Positions 33,249 to 41,946 of a stretch of 64,000 bases of DNA are shown here, piece after piece. Under the pieces are notes generated by a model. The model was not told the DNA's origin and ran no database searches. It saw nothing but the letters and a program-made list of their open reading frames with translations. The stretch's first letter is position 1. Each line of letters opens with the position of its first letter. Position numbers and translations under genes: made by a program. The stretch is from Stenotrophomonas sp. WZN-1 (GTDB lineage Bacteria > Pseudomonadota > Gammaproteobacteria > Xanthomonadales > Xanthomonadaceae), in the NCBI RefSeq assembly GCF_002192255.1, contig NZ_CP021768.1:2374001-2438000 (forward strand). Direction: 5' to 3'.

Positions 33249-35534
33249 TCACGCAAGCGCGGTTGCCATCGCCCGCATCCGCACCGGAATCGACTTGGCC
33301 GCGGGCGTGCCGCTGATCCGGTCGTAGTAGTCCAGCGGTAACAAGGGGTTCAGTTCCGGGTAGTAACCGGCCAGCGCACCGCGCGGCATCGGGTAGTCCA
33401 GTACGGTCAGGCCCTCGATGCGCCGCTGCACGCCATCGCCACTGATCGTCTCCAGGCTGACCAGCGCTTCCTTCTCCAGCCCGCGCGCCAGCCGGTCCTC
33501 GATGTTCATGAACAACACCATGCGATCGTTGTACACGCCGCGATAGCGGTCGTTGTAGCTGTAGATGGTGGTGTTGTACTGATCGTGCGAGCGCACCGTG
33601 GCCAGCCGCAGCATGTCCGGGTCGTGCACCGGATCGTCCACGTCCAGACCGGGCATCACCAGGATGTTGGCCTTGCCGTTCGGCGTGGGCCACACCCGGC
33701 GGCGCGGCGGAATGTCCAGATGAAAGCCGTGCGGCTGCTGGATGCGCTCGTTGAAGCCGGTGTAGATCTCCGGGTACACGGCGGCGATCAGTTCGCGGAT
33801 GGGGGTGTAGTCATGCATGCACCCGGCCCAGTCGACCCTGCTGTGCGGCAGCGTGGCCATCGCCATGCGGCAGACGATTTCGACCTCGGGCAATACCTCC
33901 GCACTGACCGGTTCCAGCACACCACGCGAGGCGGTGACGTTCGACATCGCGTCTTCGATGGTGACGAACTGCTCGCCGGCCGGCGTGACGATGCGCTCCG
34001 AGCGCGCCACCACTGGCAGGATCAGCGCATCGCGGCCATGAACAAGATGCCCGCGGTTGAGCTTGGTGGCGATGCCGACCGTCAGCTCCAGGCCACGCAT
34101 CGCCTCGTACGCGCGCGGCGTGTCGGGCACGGCGTGGATGAAGTTGCCACCCAGGCCGATGAATACCTTGGCGCTGCCATCGAGCATCGCCTCGATGGAT
34201 TCGACCACGTGATGACCATGCTCGCGCGGCGGATCGAAGCCGAACACCTGCTGCACCCGGTCCAGGTAGGCCGGTTTGGGTTTCTCGTCGATGCCGACGG
34301 TGCGGTCGCCCTGCACATTGGAATGCCCGCGGATCGGCCCGATGCCGGCGCCGGGCTTGCCGAAGTTGCCGCGCAGCATCAGCAGGTTGGCCACCTGCTG
34401 CAGCAGGCGCGAGCCGTACTGGTGCTGGGTCAGGCCCATGCCGTAGCAGATCACGGTGGCCTTGGAGCGCATGTAGATCTCCGCACAACGACGGATCTGC
34501 GCCTGCGAGATGCCGGACACCTGCACGATCTGGTCCCAGTCCTGCGCCAGCACGTCCTCGCGCAGCGCCTCCAGGCCCACGGTGTGTTCGGCCAGGAAGT
34601 CGTGGTCGAGCACGCGCTCGCCCTGCGCTTCCCGCTCGAACATCACCTTCATCATGCCCTTGATCAGGGCCAGGTCGCCGCCGATGCGGATGTGCACGAA
34701 CTCGCTGGTGATCTCGGTCGATCCGAACGTGGCCATCTGCACCACGTCCTGAGGCTCGGCAAAGCGGATCAGCGCGCGCTCTGGCATCGGGTTGACCGCC
34801 ACGATCGGGATGCCGCGTTTGCGCGCCTCGACCAGGTTGCTCATCATCCGCGGCGAATTGGTGCCGGTGTTCTGGCCGATCACGAAGATCGCCTCGGCGT
34901 GCTCGAAATCCTGCAGAACGATGGTGCCCTTGCCCACGCCGATGGCCGGCGGCAGGCCACGGCTGGTCGGCTCGTGGCACATGTTCGAGCAGTCCGGGAA
35001 GTTGTTGGTGCCGAACTCGCGCACGAAGATCGAGTACAGGAACGCGGCTTCGTTGGGCGTGCGGCCGGAGGTGTAGAACTCGGCCTGGTGCGGGCTGTCC
35101 AGCGCCTGCAGGTGGCGGCCGATCAGCGCGAAGGCCTCGTCCCAGCTGCACGGCACGTAATGGTCGGTGGACGCGTCGTAGCGCATCGGCTCGGTCAGCC
35201 GGCCCTGCATCTCCAGCCAGTAGTCGGTCTGCGCCATCAGTTCGGTGACGGTGTGCTGGGCGAACAGCTCACGCCCGGCGCGGAACTGGGTGGCTTCCCA
35301 GGCCAGCGCCTTCGCGCCGTTCTCGCAGAACTCCAGCTTCTTGCGTTCGTCCGCATCGGGGAACGCGCAGCTCGGGCACTTGAAGCCGCCCGGCTGGTTC
35401 ATCGCCAGCAGCGCCTTCGACCCCTTGCCGATCACGCTCTGCTGCAGCAGCACCTTCGCGGTGGCGCCGGCAGCGCCCCAGCCACCGGCCGGCTGGTTGT
35501 AGGGCTTGTAACGCGGCGGCTTCTGCTCGGACAT
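33249..35534 (-). CDS. YdeP/FdhF-family molybdopterin oxidoreductase
   Basis: A 761-residue cytosolic molybdoenzyme of the FdhF/YdeP family (E. coli YdeP is linked to acid resistance). The N-terminus has GGFKCPSCAFPD and CENGAKA, two cysteine pairs typical of this branch instead of the four-Cys Fe4S4 motif of true formate dehydrogenases. The active-site region SNMCHEPTSRGLP has Cys, not selenocysteine. Molybdopterin-binding blocks follow (FVIGQNTGTNSPRM, GMGLTQHQYGSRLLQQ, GNFGKPGAGIGPIRGHSNVQGDRT). The ATG at 35534 matches the family start MSEQKPPRYKPYN. It is divergent from fdhD, which inserts sulfur into the cofactor of such enzymes. The natural substrate is unknown. Confidence 0.9.
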   Translation of the reverse strand: MSEQKPPRYKPYNQPAGGWGAAGATAKVLLQQSVIGKGSKALLAMNQPGGFKCPSCAFPDADERKKLEFCENGAKALAWEATQFRAGRELFAQHTVTELMAQTDYWLEMQGRLTEPMRYDASTDHYVPCSWDEAFALIGRHLQALDSPHQAEFYTSGRTPNEAAFLYSIFVREFGTNNFPDCSNMCHEPTSRGLPPAIGVGKGTIVLQDFEHAEAIFVIGQNTGTNSPRMMSNLVEARKRGIPIVAVNPMPERALIRFAEPQDVVQMATFGSTEITSEFVHIRIGGDLALIKGMMKVMFEREAQGERVLDHDFLAEHTVGLEALREDVLAQDWDQIVQVSGISQAQIRRCAEIYMRSKATVICYGMGLTQHQYGSRLLQQVANLLMLRGNFGKPGAGIGPIRGHSNVQGDRTVGIDEKPKPAYLDRVQQVFGFDPPREHGHHVVESIEAMLDGSAKVFIGLGGNFIHAVPDTPRAYEAMRGLELTVGIATKLNRGHLVHGRDALILPVVARSERIVTPAGEQFVTIEDAMSNVTASRGVLEPVSAEVLPEVEIVCRMAMATLPHSRVDWAGCMHDYTPIRELIAAVYPEIYTGFNERIQQPHGFHLDIPPRRRVWPTPNGKANILVMPGLDVDDPVHDPDMLRLATVRSHDQYNTTIYSYNDRYRGVYNDRMVLFMNIEDRLARGLEKEALVSLETISGDGVQRRIEGLTVLDYPMPRGALAGYYPELNPLLPLDYYDRISGTPAAKSIPVRMRAMATALA

Positions 35535-35654
35535 GTTCGGGAACCTGACGGGAGGAACGCGGCAACAATGGGCACAACGCGGTCCGGCGGCGCTTTCGAA
35601 CGCACAGCCATCCTCACAGTCAAACACGGCCTGCACGGCTTCGCTAGTAGGTGC

Positions 35655-35670
35655 GCGCTGTTTTCAGCGC
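35655..35670. promoter_or_regulatory. Perfect hairpin in the fdh divergent region
   Basis: GCGCTG and CAGCGC around TTTT, in the 244-base gap between the divergent oxidoreductase and fdhD genes. Could be an operator or chance; no other feature was found in the gap. Confidence 0.25.
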
Positions 35671-35778
35671 AGCCTGCCATGACAACGGTTACACCCGCGT
35701 CAGCGCCCGGCCACTGCGCTATTCTCGAAGCCGTGGGTGGTTCACCACCTGCGTATTTCCCTTGCCCGGACGCGCTGC

Positions 35779-36627
35779 ATGCCTGACTCGACCCCGCCGC
35801 ACACCCCGCCTGCCGGCACGGCCCAGCGCCCGCTGCAGCGCTGGCGCAGCGAGGGGCACCAGCAGCAGGTCGACGTGGTGGCCGAGGAAGTGCCGGTTGC
35901 GCTGCGCTACAACGGCGCCGCCTTCGCAGTGATGATGGCCACACCCTGCGACCTGGAGGACTTTGCACTCGGGTTTTCGCTCAGCGAAGGGCTGATCGAT
36001 ACCCCCTCGCAGCTGCTGTCGATCGACATCCGCCCGCAGCTGGAAGGCATCGAACTGCAGATGACCGTGGCCGAAGCGGCGCCCGGTGCTGACCTGGATC
36101 CGGCCAACGGGCGCCTGCTGCCGGGTCGCGGCGGCTGTGGCCTGTGTGGCACACGCCAGCTGGAAGAAGTGCTGCGCCCGCTGCCGCAGATCCGCGAGCG
36201 ACGCCGTTACCCGCCCGCCGCCCTGCAGCGGGCGTTGGCCACCTTGGCGCAGCACCAGCCGATGAATGCGGTAAGCGGTTCGACCCACGCCGCGGCCTGG
36301 GCCGATGCCAGCGGCCGGATCGGCTGGGTGCGCGAGGATGTCGGTCGTCACAATGCGCTGGACAAGCTGATCGGCGCGCTGCACCACAACGAACACGCCA
36401 TCGACGGTGGCCTGCTGGTGATTTCCAGCCGCGCCAGCTACGAAATGGTCAGCAAGGCGGTGCGCGCCGGTGCCAGCGTGCTGGCCGCGGTGTCGGCGCC
36501 GACCGCGCTGGCGATCGACCTGGCCCGCAGTGCCGGCCTGTGCCTGGTCGGGTTCGCGCGGGAAAACGGATTCAATGTGTATACCCATCCCGAACGGCTC
36601 CGGCCGGACGACAGCCACGACAGCTGA
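35779..36627 (+). CDS. fdhD: FdhD sulfurtransferase
   Basis: A 282-residue cytosolic protein that moves sulfur from a cysteine desulfurase to the molybdenum cofactor of formate-dehydrogenase-type enzymes. The CxxC motif is in GRGGCGLCGTRQLEEV near 121, and AVSGSTHAAAW, REDVGRHNALDKLIG and LLVISSRASYEMVSKA are the other family blocks. It lies head to head with the YdeP-type enzyme, its expected client. ATG 35779 is the first start after the promoter region; a start at 35737 is possible but has no ribosome site. A hairpin five bases past the stop ends the unit. Confidence 0.95.
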   Translation: MPDSTPPHTPPAGTAQRPLQRWRSEGHQQQVDVVAEEVPVALRYNGAAFAVMMATPCDLEDFALGFSLSEGLIDTPSQLLSIDIRPQLEGIELQMTVAEAAPGADLDPANGRLLPGRGGCGLCGTRQLEEVLRPLPQIRERRRYPPAALQRALATLAQHQPMNAVSGSTHAAAWADASGRIGWVREDVGRHNALDKLIGALHHNEHAIDGGLLVISSRASYEMVSKAVRAGASVLAAVSAPTALAIDLARSAGLCLVGFARENGFNVYTHPERLRPDDSHDS

Positions 36628-36631
36628 GAAC

Positions 36632-36656
36632 GGCCGGGAGCAAGGCGCCCCCGGCC
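36632..36656. terminator. Hairpin between converging fdhD and AhpD-like genes
   Basis: GGCCGGG and CCCGGCC arms with an 11-base loop, five bases past the fdhD stop and nine before the opposite stop at 36666. No U-run. Confidence 0.6.
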
Positions 36657-36665
36657 TGATACACC

Positions 36666-37202
36666 TCAGCGCAGCGCCACCTTCGGGAAGTCCACCGGCA
36701 CGTCGAACGCCACGTTGACATAGTTGGTGAACAGGTTGAGCGCCACATGGGCGAGGATCTCGACGATCTGCTCGTCATCAAAGCCGGCTGCGCGCAGCGC
36801 CTGCACATCACCGTCGGCGATCTGCGCACGCTGTTCGACCACCTTCAACGCGAAGTCGAGCGCCGCCGACGTGGCCGGATCGCTGGACTGGCCGATCTGC
36901 GCGGCGGCCATCTGCTCGCTGCTGGCACCGGCCTTGCGGCCCAATGCCGTGTGCGCGGCCAGGCAGTACTCGCAGGCATTGCGGTTGGCGATGGCCACGG
37001 CGATCTGCTCGCCCAGCAGCGGCGACAGGCGACCGCCGCCGAGTGCGCCGAACGAACCCCACATGCTCTGCAGCGCGGCTGGCGAATTGGCCACGGCGCG
37101 GAACATGGCCGGGGTGGCGCCGAACGCGGCGTGGACCTGGCCCAGCAGGGCTTGGCGGTCGGCGGTGGTGTTGGCGGCATCGATCAGGGGGACACGGGAC
37201 AT
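36666..37202 (-). CDS. AhpD-like carboxymuconolactone decarboxylase-family protein
   Basis: A 178-residue all-helical protein. The AhpD-type redox motif is present: EQIAVAIANRNACEYCLAAHTALGRKAG, with Cys-x-x-Cys and the following His near 76-83. Such proteins reduce peroxiredoxins or peroxides; the exact partner is unknown. It ends in a second family helix, IVEILAHVALNLFTNYVNVAFDVPVDFP. Divergent from an AraC-family gene across 106 bases containing inverted repeats, a layout typical of an activator and its target, often in stress response. GGAGAT lies just before the ATG. Confidence 0.87.
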   Translation of the reverse strand: MSRVPLIDAANTTADRQALLGQVHAAFGATPAMFRAVANSPAALQSMWGSFGALGGGRLSPLLGEQIAVAIANRNACEYCLAAHTALGRKAGASSEQMAAAQIGQSSDPATSAALDFALKVVEQRAQIADGDVQALRAAGFDDEQIVEILAHVALNLFTNYVNVAFDVPVDFPKVALR

Positions 37203-37264
37203 GGTGGATCTCCTTGGGAAAGCGCCCGGGATTGGACGACCCGGTCATCCTAGGTAGACTCACT

Positions 37265-37308
37265 GGACGAATGATTCGTAATCATCCACACCTATTGTCC
37301 ATTCATCC
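37265..37308. promoter_or_regulatory. Candidate AraC-family operator
   Basis: GGACGAATG (37265-37273) and CATTCATCC (37300-37308) form an inverted repeat matching at eight of nine positions, with ATGATT-CGT-AATCAT nested at 37271-37285. It lies directly upstream of the AraC-family ATG and about 65 bases from the opposite gene. Confidence 0.4.
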
Positions 37309-38190
37309 ATGCACCTGCCCGCCGACACCTCTGCGCCCGACCGCCTTTCCTCCCTGCTGGAACGCTTCCGGGTGCAGGCCGCGCTGTTCCACAGCGGTCC
37401 GCTGTGCGGGCGCCATGTCTTCGCGCCGCAGCCTGGTCGTGCGTTCCTGCACATCCTTCGCCGGGGTGAAATGGAGGTCCGTCATCCCGATGGCGATACC
37501 GCGCTGCCGCGGCTGAAGATCGATGTCCCCAGCCTGCTGCTGTATCCGCAACCGTTGCACCATGTGTTCTTCAATGCACCACTGGAGGGCCCGGATTTCA
37601 CCTGCGCCACGCTGGATTTCGATGGCGGCGCACGCAATCCGATCGTGCAGTCGCTGCCGCCGGTGATGGTGGTGCCGCTGGCCGCGATTGGCGAACTGGA
37701 TGACACCCTGCACCTGTTGTTCGCCGAAGCTGATCGCCGGCGCTGCGGTTCACGGCTGCTGACCAACCGCCTGTTCGAGGTGGCGCTGATCCAGATCCTG
37801 CGCTGGGTGGTGGACCACCCCGATGCAGCGGGCGTCAGTCATGGGCTGATGCGCGGGCTGTCGGATGCGCGGCTGGCGCGCACGCTGGTGGCGATGCACC
37901 AGGCGCCGCAGGACGAATGGACGCTGCCACGCATGGCCGCGACCGCCGGCATGTCGCGCAGCGCGTTCGCGGCCGTGTTCAAGGAGATGATGCAGGCGAC
38001 GCCGGCCAGCTATCTGCTCGACTGGCGGCTGAGCCTGGCCTGCGCGCAGCTGCGGGCGGGCGTGGCGGTCAAGCAGGTGGCGATCGAGGTGGGGTTTGCC
38101 GATACCGCGTCGTTGTCGAAGGCGTTCCGCAAGCGGTTGGGGGCGTCGCCGAGGGCGTGGCTGGCAGCAACCGCAGCGCAGGCCGGCTAG
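37309..38190 (+). CDS. AraC-family transcriptional regulator
   Basis: A 293-residue regulator. The N-terminal cupin-type domain (AraC_binding_2/cupin_6, about 10-180: FHSGPLCGRHVFAPQPGRAFLHILRRGEMEV) binds an effector. The C-terminal pair of helix-turn-helix motifs starts at about 200 (WTLPRMAATAGMSRSAFAAVFKEMMQATPASYLLDWRLSLAC; then VAIEVGFADTASLSKAFRKRLGASPRAW). It probably activates the divergent AhpD-like gene. The final TAG lies at the edge of a degenerate SMAG palindrome. Confidence 0.9.
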   Translation: MHLPADTSAPDRLSSLLERFRVQAALFHSGPLCGRHVFAPQPGRAFLHILRRGEMEVRHPDGDTALPRLKIDVPSLLLYPQPLHHVFFNAPLEGPDFTCATLDFDGGARNPIVQSLPPVMVVPLAAIGELDDTLHLLFAEADRRRCGSRLLTNRLFEVALIQILRWVVDHPDAAGVSHGLMRGLSDARLARTLVAMHQAPQDEWTLPRMAATAGMSRSAFAAVFKEMMQATPASYLLDWRLSLACAQLRAGVAVKQVAIEVGFADTASLSKAFRKRLGASPRAWLAATAAQAG

Positions 38191-38261
38191 AGTCGACTGC
38201 GGGTCGACTATCGCGCGAGGCGTGGGACTTTCCTGAGCAGCCGACCAGCGGTCGGCGCTAC
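38188..38261. repeat. Degenerate SMAG-type palindromes
   Basis: CTAGAGTCGACTGCGGGTCGACTA followed by GCCGACCAGCGGTCGGCGCTAC ending at 38261. The first has CTAG in place of GTAG and overlaps the AraC-family stop codon. Confidence 0.7.
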
Positions 38262-38292
38262 CAAGAGCGATATCCGCGCGTCGGCCGACGGC

Positions 38293-38850
38293 TCAGCTGG
38301 ACGCCCCATCGGGCTTCGCCAGCAGCCCGGCGATGCGCTCGGCCACCTGGCCGCGCACGCTTTCATCCAGCTGCCCTTCGTACATCGCCTCGTAGATCCA
38401 CAGGCCATCGGCCGCCAGCCGCGCCACGAAATTGTCGAGCGCGGCCGGGTCATCCTGCCCGGCCGACGGCGGCAGCGGCGCCCAGCGCCGTACCGCCGGG
38501 CCCCACGGGCGCTCTTCGGCGTCCGGGTCGGCCGATTCGAGCATGAACATCAATTCGGCACGGGTAGCGCTCTGTGCCGAGACGCGCACGAAGGTCTGGT
38601 AGCGCTCCAGCGCCGATGCTTCCTCCGCACGCTTGCCCAGCAGCGATTCCATCGACGTCTCCCAGGCCTGCACCAGGTGCTCGTCGATGCCGCGCAGCAG
38701 TGCCTCGCGCGACGGGAAGTGGTACAGCAGCCCGCCACGGGTCAGCTTGGCCTCGGCCGCCACCGACTCGAAGGTCACCGCGCGCACGCCGTCACGATTG
38801 ATCACGTTGACGGCGGCGTCGAGGATGCGTTCGCGCTTGCTGGTTCTCAT
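38293..38850 (-). CDS. TetR-family repressor of the MFS pump
   Basis: A 185-residue TetR-family protein. The helix-turn-helix covers about 5-50 (RERILDAAVNVINRDGVRAVTFESVAAEAKLTRGGLLYHFPSREALL), with GGLLYHFPSR the recognition helix of the TetR_N class often paired with MFS pumps. The ligand domain is TetR_C-like. The gene starts four bases after the MFS stop codon and is therefore co-transcribed with it. The 32-bp palindrome at 40416-40447 before the MFS gene is the obvious operator, giving repression of pump and regulator together. Inducer unknown; SmvA-type pumps export cationic biocides. Confidence 0.88.
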   Translation of the reverse strand: MRTSKRERILDAAVNVINRDGVRAVTFESVAAEAKLTRGGLLYHFPSREALLRGIDEHLVQAWETSMESLLGKRAEEASALERYQTFVRVSAQSATRAELMFMLESADPDAEERPWGPAVRRWAPLPPSAGQDDPAALDNFVARLAADGLWIYEAMYEGQLDESVRGQVAERIAGLLAKPDGASS

Positions 38851-38854
38851 CGCG

Positions 38855-40387
38855 TCATTTTACGCGATCGGCCGCGCCCTCGCGGCTGCCGACGCGGCCA
38901 CGCAGCAGGCGCGCGATGATCGTCGCGCCCAGCGCCAGCATCACCGTGATCACCAGCAGCACGATCTGGTAGCCACGGTCATACGCGGCCGTGGCCAGGG
39001 CGAACCACTCGCCCTGCCCGCTTTCGCGTGCCACGTGCAGCGCCTGGGTGAAGCCTTCGCGGGCAAGCTCGGGCATGTCGGCCGAGGCCGGCAGGAAGGC
39101 GCCGTACATCGCTGCGCTCAAACTGCCCAGCATCGCCACCGCCAGCAGGCCGCCGAATTCGTACGACACCTCTTCCACCGACGAGGCCATGCCCGCACGG
39201 TGCGCCGGTACGTTGTTGAGGATGGCGGTGGACGCCACCGAGATGGCCGAGCCCATGCCGAACCCGGTGATGGCCATGCCGGCGACCACCCAACCCAGGC
39301 CGTGCGGGAAACCGAATGCCACCACGCCGACACCCAGCGCACCTGCGGCCAAGCCGCCGCAGATCAGCGGGCGCAGGCCGACCCGGTGCAGGATGCTGCC
39401 GCCCAGCAGCGCACTGGGCAGGCTGCCCAGCGCCGCCACCGACACCAGCAGGCCCGCCTGCAGCGGGGTGAAGCCCGCCACCAGCTGGAAGCGCTGGGTG
39501 GTGACCAGCTGCAGGCCGGCCATGGCGAACAGGGTGAACACCGCCGACAGCGTGCCGGCCAGGAACGCCGGATTGCGGAAGATCGCGAAGTCCAGCAGCG
39601 GGTACGGCAGCTGCTGCTGGCGGCGCGCGAACGCCGCGCCCGAAATGACCGCCAGCAGCAGCGCGCCTGCGCCCAGCGCATACGACGGCGGCGTAGCGAT
39701 CAGCGACTTGATCGCCAGCACCAGGCCGGACAGTGCGGCCAGTGCCAGAACTGAGGACACCAGGTCCCATGGCCGCGAGATGTCGCGCTGTCCTTCCGGC
39801 GCCAGCAGCAGCGTGGCGACGAAGGCCACCACCACCACCGGCACGTTGATCAGGAACACCGAACCCCACCAGAAGTGCTGCAGCAGCCAGCCGCCGATGA
39901 TCGGGCCCAATGCCGCGCCGACGATCGCCACCGAACCCCAGATCGCGATGGCGATGTTGCGCTCGCGCTCTTCGTGGAAGCTCAGGCCGATCAACGCGAG
40001 CGTGGCCGGCATCATCGCTGCGGCACCGACCGCCAGGAACGCGCGCGCGGCAATCAGCTGGGTTGCGGTGTCGGCGAACGCCGCTGCCAGCGAGGCAATA
40101 CCGAACACGACCAGGCCGATCAGGAACATGCGGCGGTGGCCGATGCGGTCGCCCAGCGTGCCGGCGCCGAGCAACAGGCCGGCCATCACCAGCGGATAGG
40201 CGTTGATGATCCACAGCGCCTGGCCGGCGCTGGCCGAGAGTTCCTCGGTCAGGGTGGGCAGTGCGGTGTACAGCACGGAGTTGTCGAGCGTGACCAGCAA
40301 CAGGCCGGCGGCGACGGTGAACAACAGCGCCCAGCGACGGGCGCGCGACAGGGCCGGAGCACCGGCCAAGGGCTGGGACAAAGCCAT
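38855..40387 (-). CDS. smvA: SmvA-like DHA2-family MFS efflux pump
   Basis: A 510-residue inner-membrane drug/proton antiporter with 14 TMs. The motif D1 region reads TLDNSVLYTALPTL as in SmvA, motif A GTLGDRIGHRR lies in the TM2-3 loop, and the antiporter motif C-like GSVAIVGAALGPIIGG is in TM5. SmvA-type pumps export quaternary ammonium compounds, acriflavine and methyl viologen. Operon with the TetR gene behind it. The start at ATG 40387 is 28 bases from a long palindromic operator. The gene name is by resemblance; the substrate in this organism is inferred. Confidence 0.85.
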   Translation of the reverse strand: MALSQPLAGAPALSRARRWALLFTVAAGLLLVTLDNSVLYTALPTLTEELSASAGQALWIINAYPLVMAGLLLGAGTLGDRIGHRRMFLIGLVVFGIASLAAAFADTATQLIAARAFLAVGAAAMMPATLALIGLSFHEERERNIAIAIWGSVAIVGAALGPIIGGWLLQHFWWGSVFLINVPVVVVAFVATLLLAPEGQRDISRPWDLVSSVLALAALSGLVLAIKSLIATPPSYALGAGALLLAVISGAAFARRQQQLPYPLLDFAIFRNPAFLAGTLSAVFTLFAMAGLQLVTTQRFQLVAGFTPLQAGLLVSVAALGSLPSALLGGSILHRVGLRPLICGGLAAGALGVGVVAFGFPHGLGWVVAGMAITGFGMGSAISVASTAILNNVPAHRAGMASSVEEVSYEFGGLLAVAMLGSLSAAMYGAFLPASADMPELAREGFTQALHVARESGQGEWFALATAAYDRGYQIVLLVITVMLALGATIIARLLRGRVGSREGAADRVK

Positions 40388-40415
40388 GGGAGAACCTGAT
40401 GGGGTGGAGTACGGC

Positions 40416-40447
40416 CATAACTATACCGGATGTCCTGTATAGTTATG
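40416..40447. promoter_or_regulatory. 32-bp palindromic TetR operator
   Basis: CATAACTATAC (40416-40426) and GTATAGTTATG (40437-40447) are perfect 11-base arms. The centre CGGATGTCCT continues the dyad with one mismatch (CGGA against TCCT), so nearly all 32 bases are symmetric. It overlaps the AT-rich promoter of the MFS-tetR operon. Confidence 0.75.
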
Positions 40448-40504
40448 ATCTTCGGGATCCACCGGTTCAGGGTTTGTAGAGACGGGCCCGCTTGGCTGAA
40501 CCGC

Positions 40505-40557
40505 CAGCCAGGCATGGCCTGGCTCTACTGAAACGGGCGGGCATGGCCTGGCTCTAC
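40505..40557. repeat. SMAG-type palindromes, tandem
   Basis: AGCCAGGCATGGCCTGGCTCTAC (ends 40527) and GGGCATGGCCTGGCTCTAC (ends 40557), in the same orientation, between the MFS operator and the end of the zinc operon. Confidence 0.8.
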
Positions 40558-40567
40558 GGGTAAACGC

Positions 40568-41314
40568 TTATCGGCAGTCTTCCGGCAGCGCGGCAATCGC
40601 CGACACCACCGCGGCCTGCATGCCCTGCCCCACGGCCATGTCCAGTTCCCCGCCCGTCCCTCCGTGCTGGCGCCGCAGTTCGTCCTCGCACAGCCTGCGC
40701 ACCCGCGCGCGGGCATTGGCGCGCAGGCTGCTGCACCGCCAATCGGTGCCGCCCAGCGGCAACACCGAATACACCACGCTGTTGCAGGCATTCCCTGCGC
40801 GTTGCTGCAGCGACAGTCCGCCGAAATCCCGCGGCTCGCTGCTGCGCTGCGGGTCGAAATAGCTGTCCGGGAAGGTGCGCGCGTACTGCTCGATGTCCAC
40901 CGCCATGCTGTGACCACCGGCCAACGGCATCTGCAGCGGCTGGCCACACGGCGTCGCGTCGGCCCGATGCTGGATGTACTGGTAGATCGGCTGGTCCAGT
41001 GATGGATCCTGCTGGGTCACCGTGCTGATCGCCGCCAGCACCGGCAGCGATGCACGATTGGCCATGCGCGCCAGCAGTCCCGCCTGCGCCGGCTGGCAGC
41101 GGTCGCGCAGGGTCGCCGCCAGCAGGAACAGCACGTCGTTGCGAAAGGCATGGTCATCCCCCAGGCGCTGTTCGATGCGCTGGCGGGCACCGGACGAAGG
41201 CGGCGGAAATGCGATCGCGGGTGGCGCGATGGGTGCAGCCTGCCGCTGCCACCACACCAGCAGCGCCACCGCCACCAGCAAGGCTGCTGCAACGATGGTC
41301 CAGCGCACGCGCAT
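40568..41314 (-). CDS. Single-TM protein at the end of the zinc operon, unknown
   Basis: A 248-residue protein with one N-terminal TM (WTIVAAALLVAVALLVWW, about 5-22) and a periplasmic domain with six or more cysteines (DRCQPAQ, TPCGQP, NACNSV, WRCSS, RRLCEDE, LPEDCR), suggesting disulfides. Its ATG overlaps the stop of the DUF3299 gene (ATGA at 41316-41313), so it belongs to the zrg-type operon. Not recognised as a known family. Being last in a zinc operon, it may be a passenger or an accessory periplasmic factor. The alternative, longer frame to 41503 overlaps the DUF3299 gene. Confidence 0.65.
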   Translation of the reverse strand: MRVRWTIVAAALLVAVALLVWWQRQAAPIAPPAIAFPPPSSGARQRIEQRLGDDHAFRNDVLFLLAATLRDRCQPAQAGLLARMANRASLPVLAAISTVTQQDPSLDQPIYQYIQHRADATPCGQPLQMPLAGGHSMAVDIEQYARTFPDSYFDPQRSSEPRDFGGLSLQQRAGNACNSVVYSVLPLGGTDWRCSSLRANARARVRRLCEDELRRQHGGTGGELDMAVGQGMQAAVVSAIAALPEDCR

Positions 41315-41946
41315 CAGTTGTGGATCGCCGTCAGCGTTGCCGCTGCGGCATCGTACGATGCGCTGGCGATATCCGCATCGAAGCGCTTCACCTGCAGGCG
41401 GCCGGCCAACCGGTACGGATCCCACAGGTCGCCCAGCGCGATCGGCCTCGCCAGGGTCACATGGATGATCTGGTTCGGTGGCGGTGGTGGCACGTGGATG
41501 CACGCGCCATAGAACGGCACGAACAGCAGTTCATCCACCAATCCTGCGTCGTTGGTACCGAGCGGTACCACGTAGCCATCCAGGTCCACGGTGCGGCCAT
41601 CGGCAGCATCGACCACCTGCGAGGAGCCGAACTGCTTGGCGCGGTCCGGGCTGGAGTGGTCGATCTCCTGCCCCGGTGGCGTGCCCGAGCCGGTGTCGTC
41701 GATCAGCCCGCCCACCCCGTCCATGCCATTGCGTGACAGGCCGATCTGCGGCGGTGGGCGCTGGTAGGTCACTTCATCGGGCCGCAGCGCATCCCAACGG
41801 TCGATGGGTGCTTCAGCCGCGACGGGCTGTGCCGGCACTGCGGCCGGTGCCGGTGCAGCGGCGACGGTCGTGGCGTCCCCGCCTGCCTGCGTGCACCCCA
41901 GCAAGCCCAGGCAGCACGTCAATCCGATCAGGACATTACGGTTCAT
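41314..41946 (-). CDS. DUF3299 lipoprotein, first copy
   Basis: A 210-residue lipoprotein (lipobox GLLGC near 18) with an Ala/Pro spacer and a DUF3299 domain in the C-terminal half: DLDGYVVPLG, ELLFVPFYGACIHVPPPPPNQIIHVTLARPI. The Cys-x-His-Val-Pro stretch is invariant in the family and could bind metal. DUF3299 proteins travel with zrg-type zinc ABC transporters. It overlaps the gene upstream by 11 bases and is similar to it along the whole domain, so the two arose by tandem duplication. Confidence 0.8.
   Translation of the reverse strand: MNRNVLIGLTCCLGLLGCTQAGGDATTVAAAPAPAAVPAQPVAAEAPIDRWDALRPDEVTYQRPPPQIGLSRNGMDGVGGLIDDTGSGTPPGQEIDHSSPDRAKQFGSSQVVDAADGRTVDLDGYVVPLGTNDAGLVDELLFVPFYGACIHVPPPPPNQIIHVTLARPIALGDLWDPYRLAGRLQVKRFDADIASASYDAAAATLTAIHN

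Noticed and set aside
33585..35786. 733-codon plus-strand frame opposite the YdeP-type gene
   Set aside because: Antisense shadow of a clear molybdoenzyme gene.
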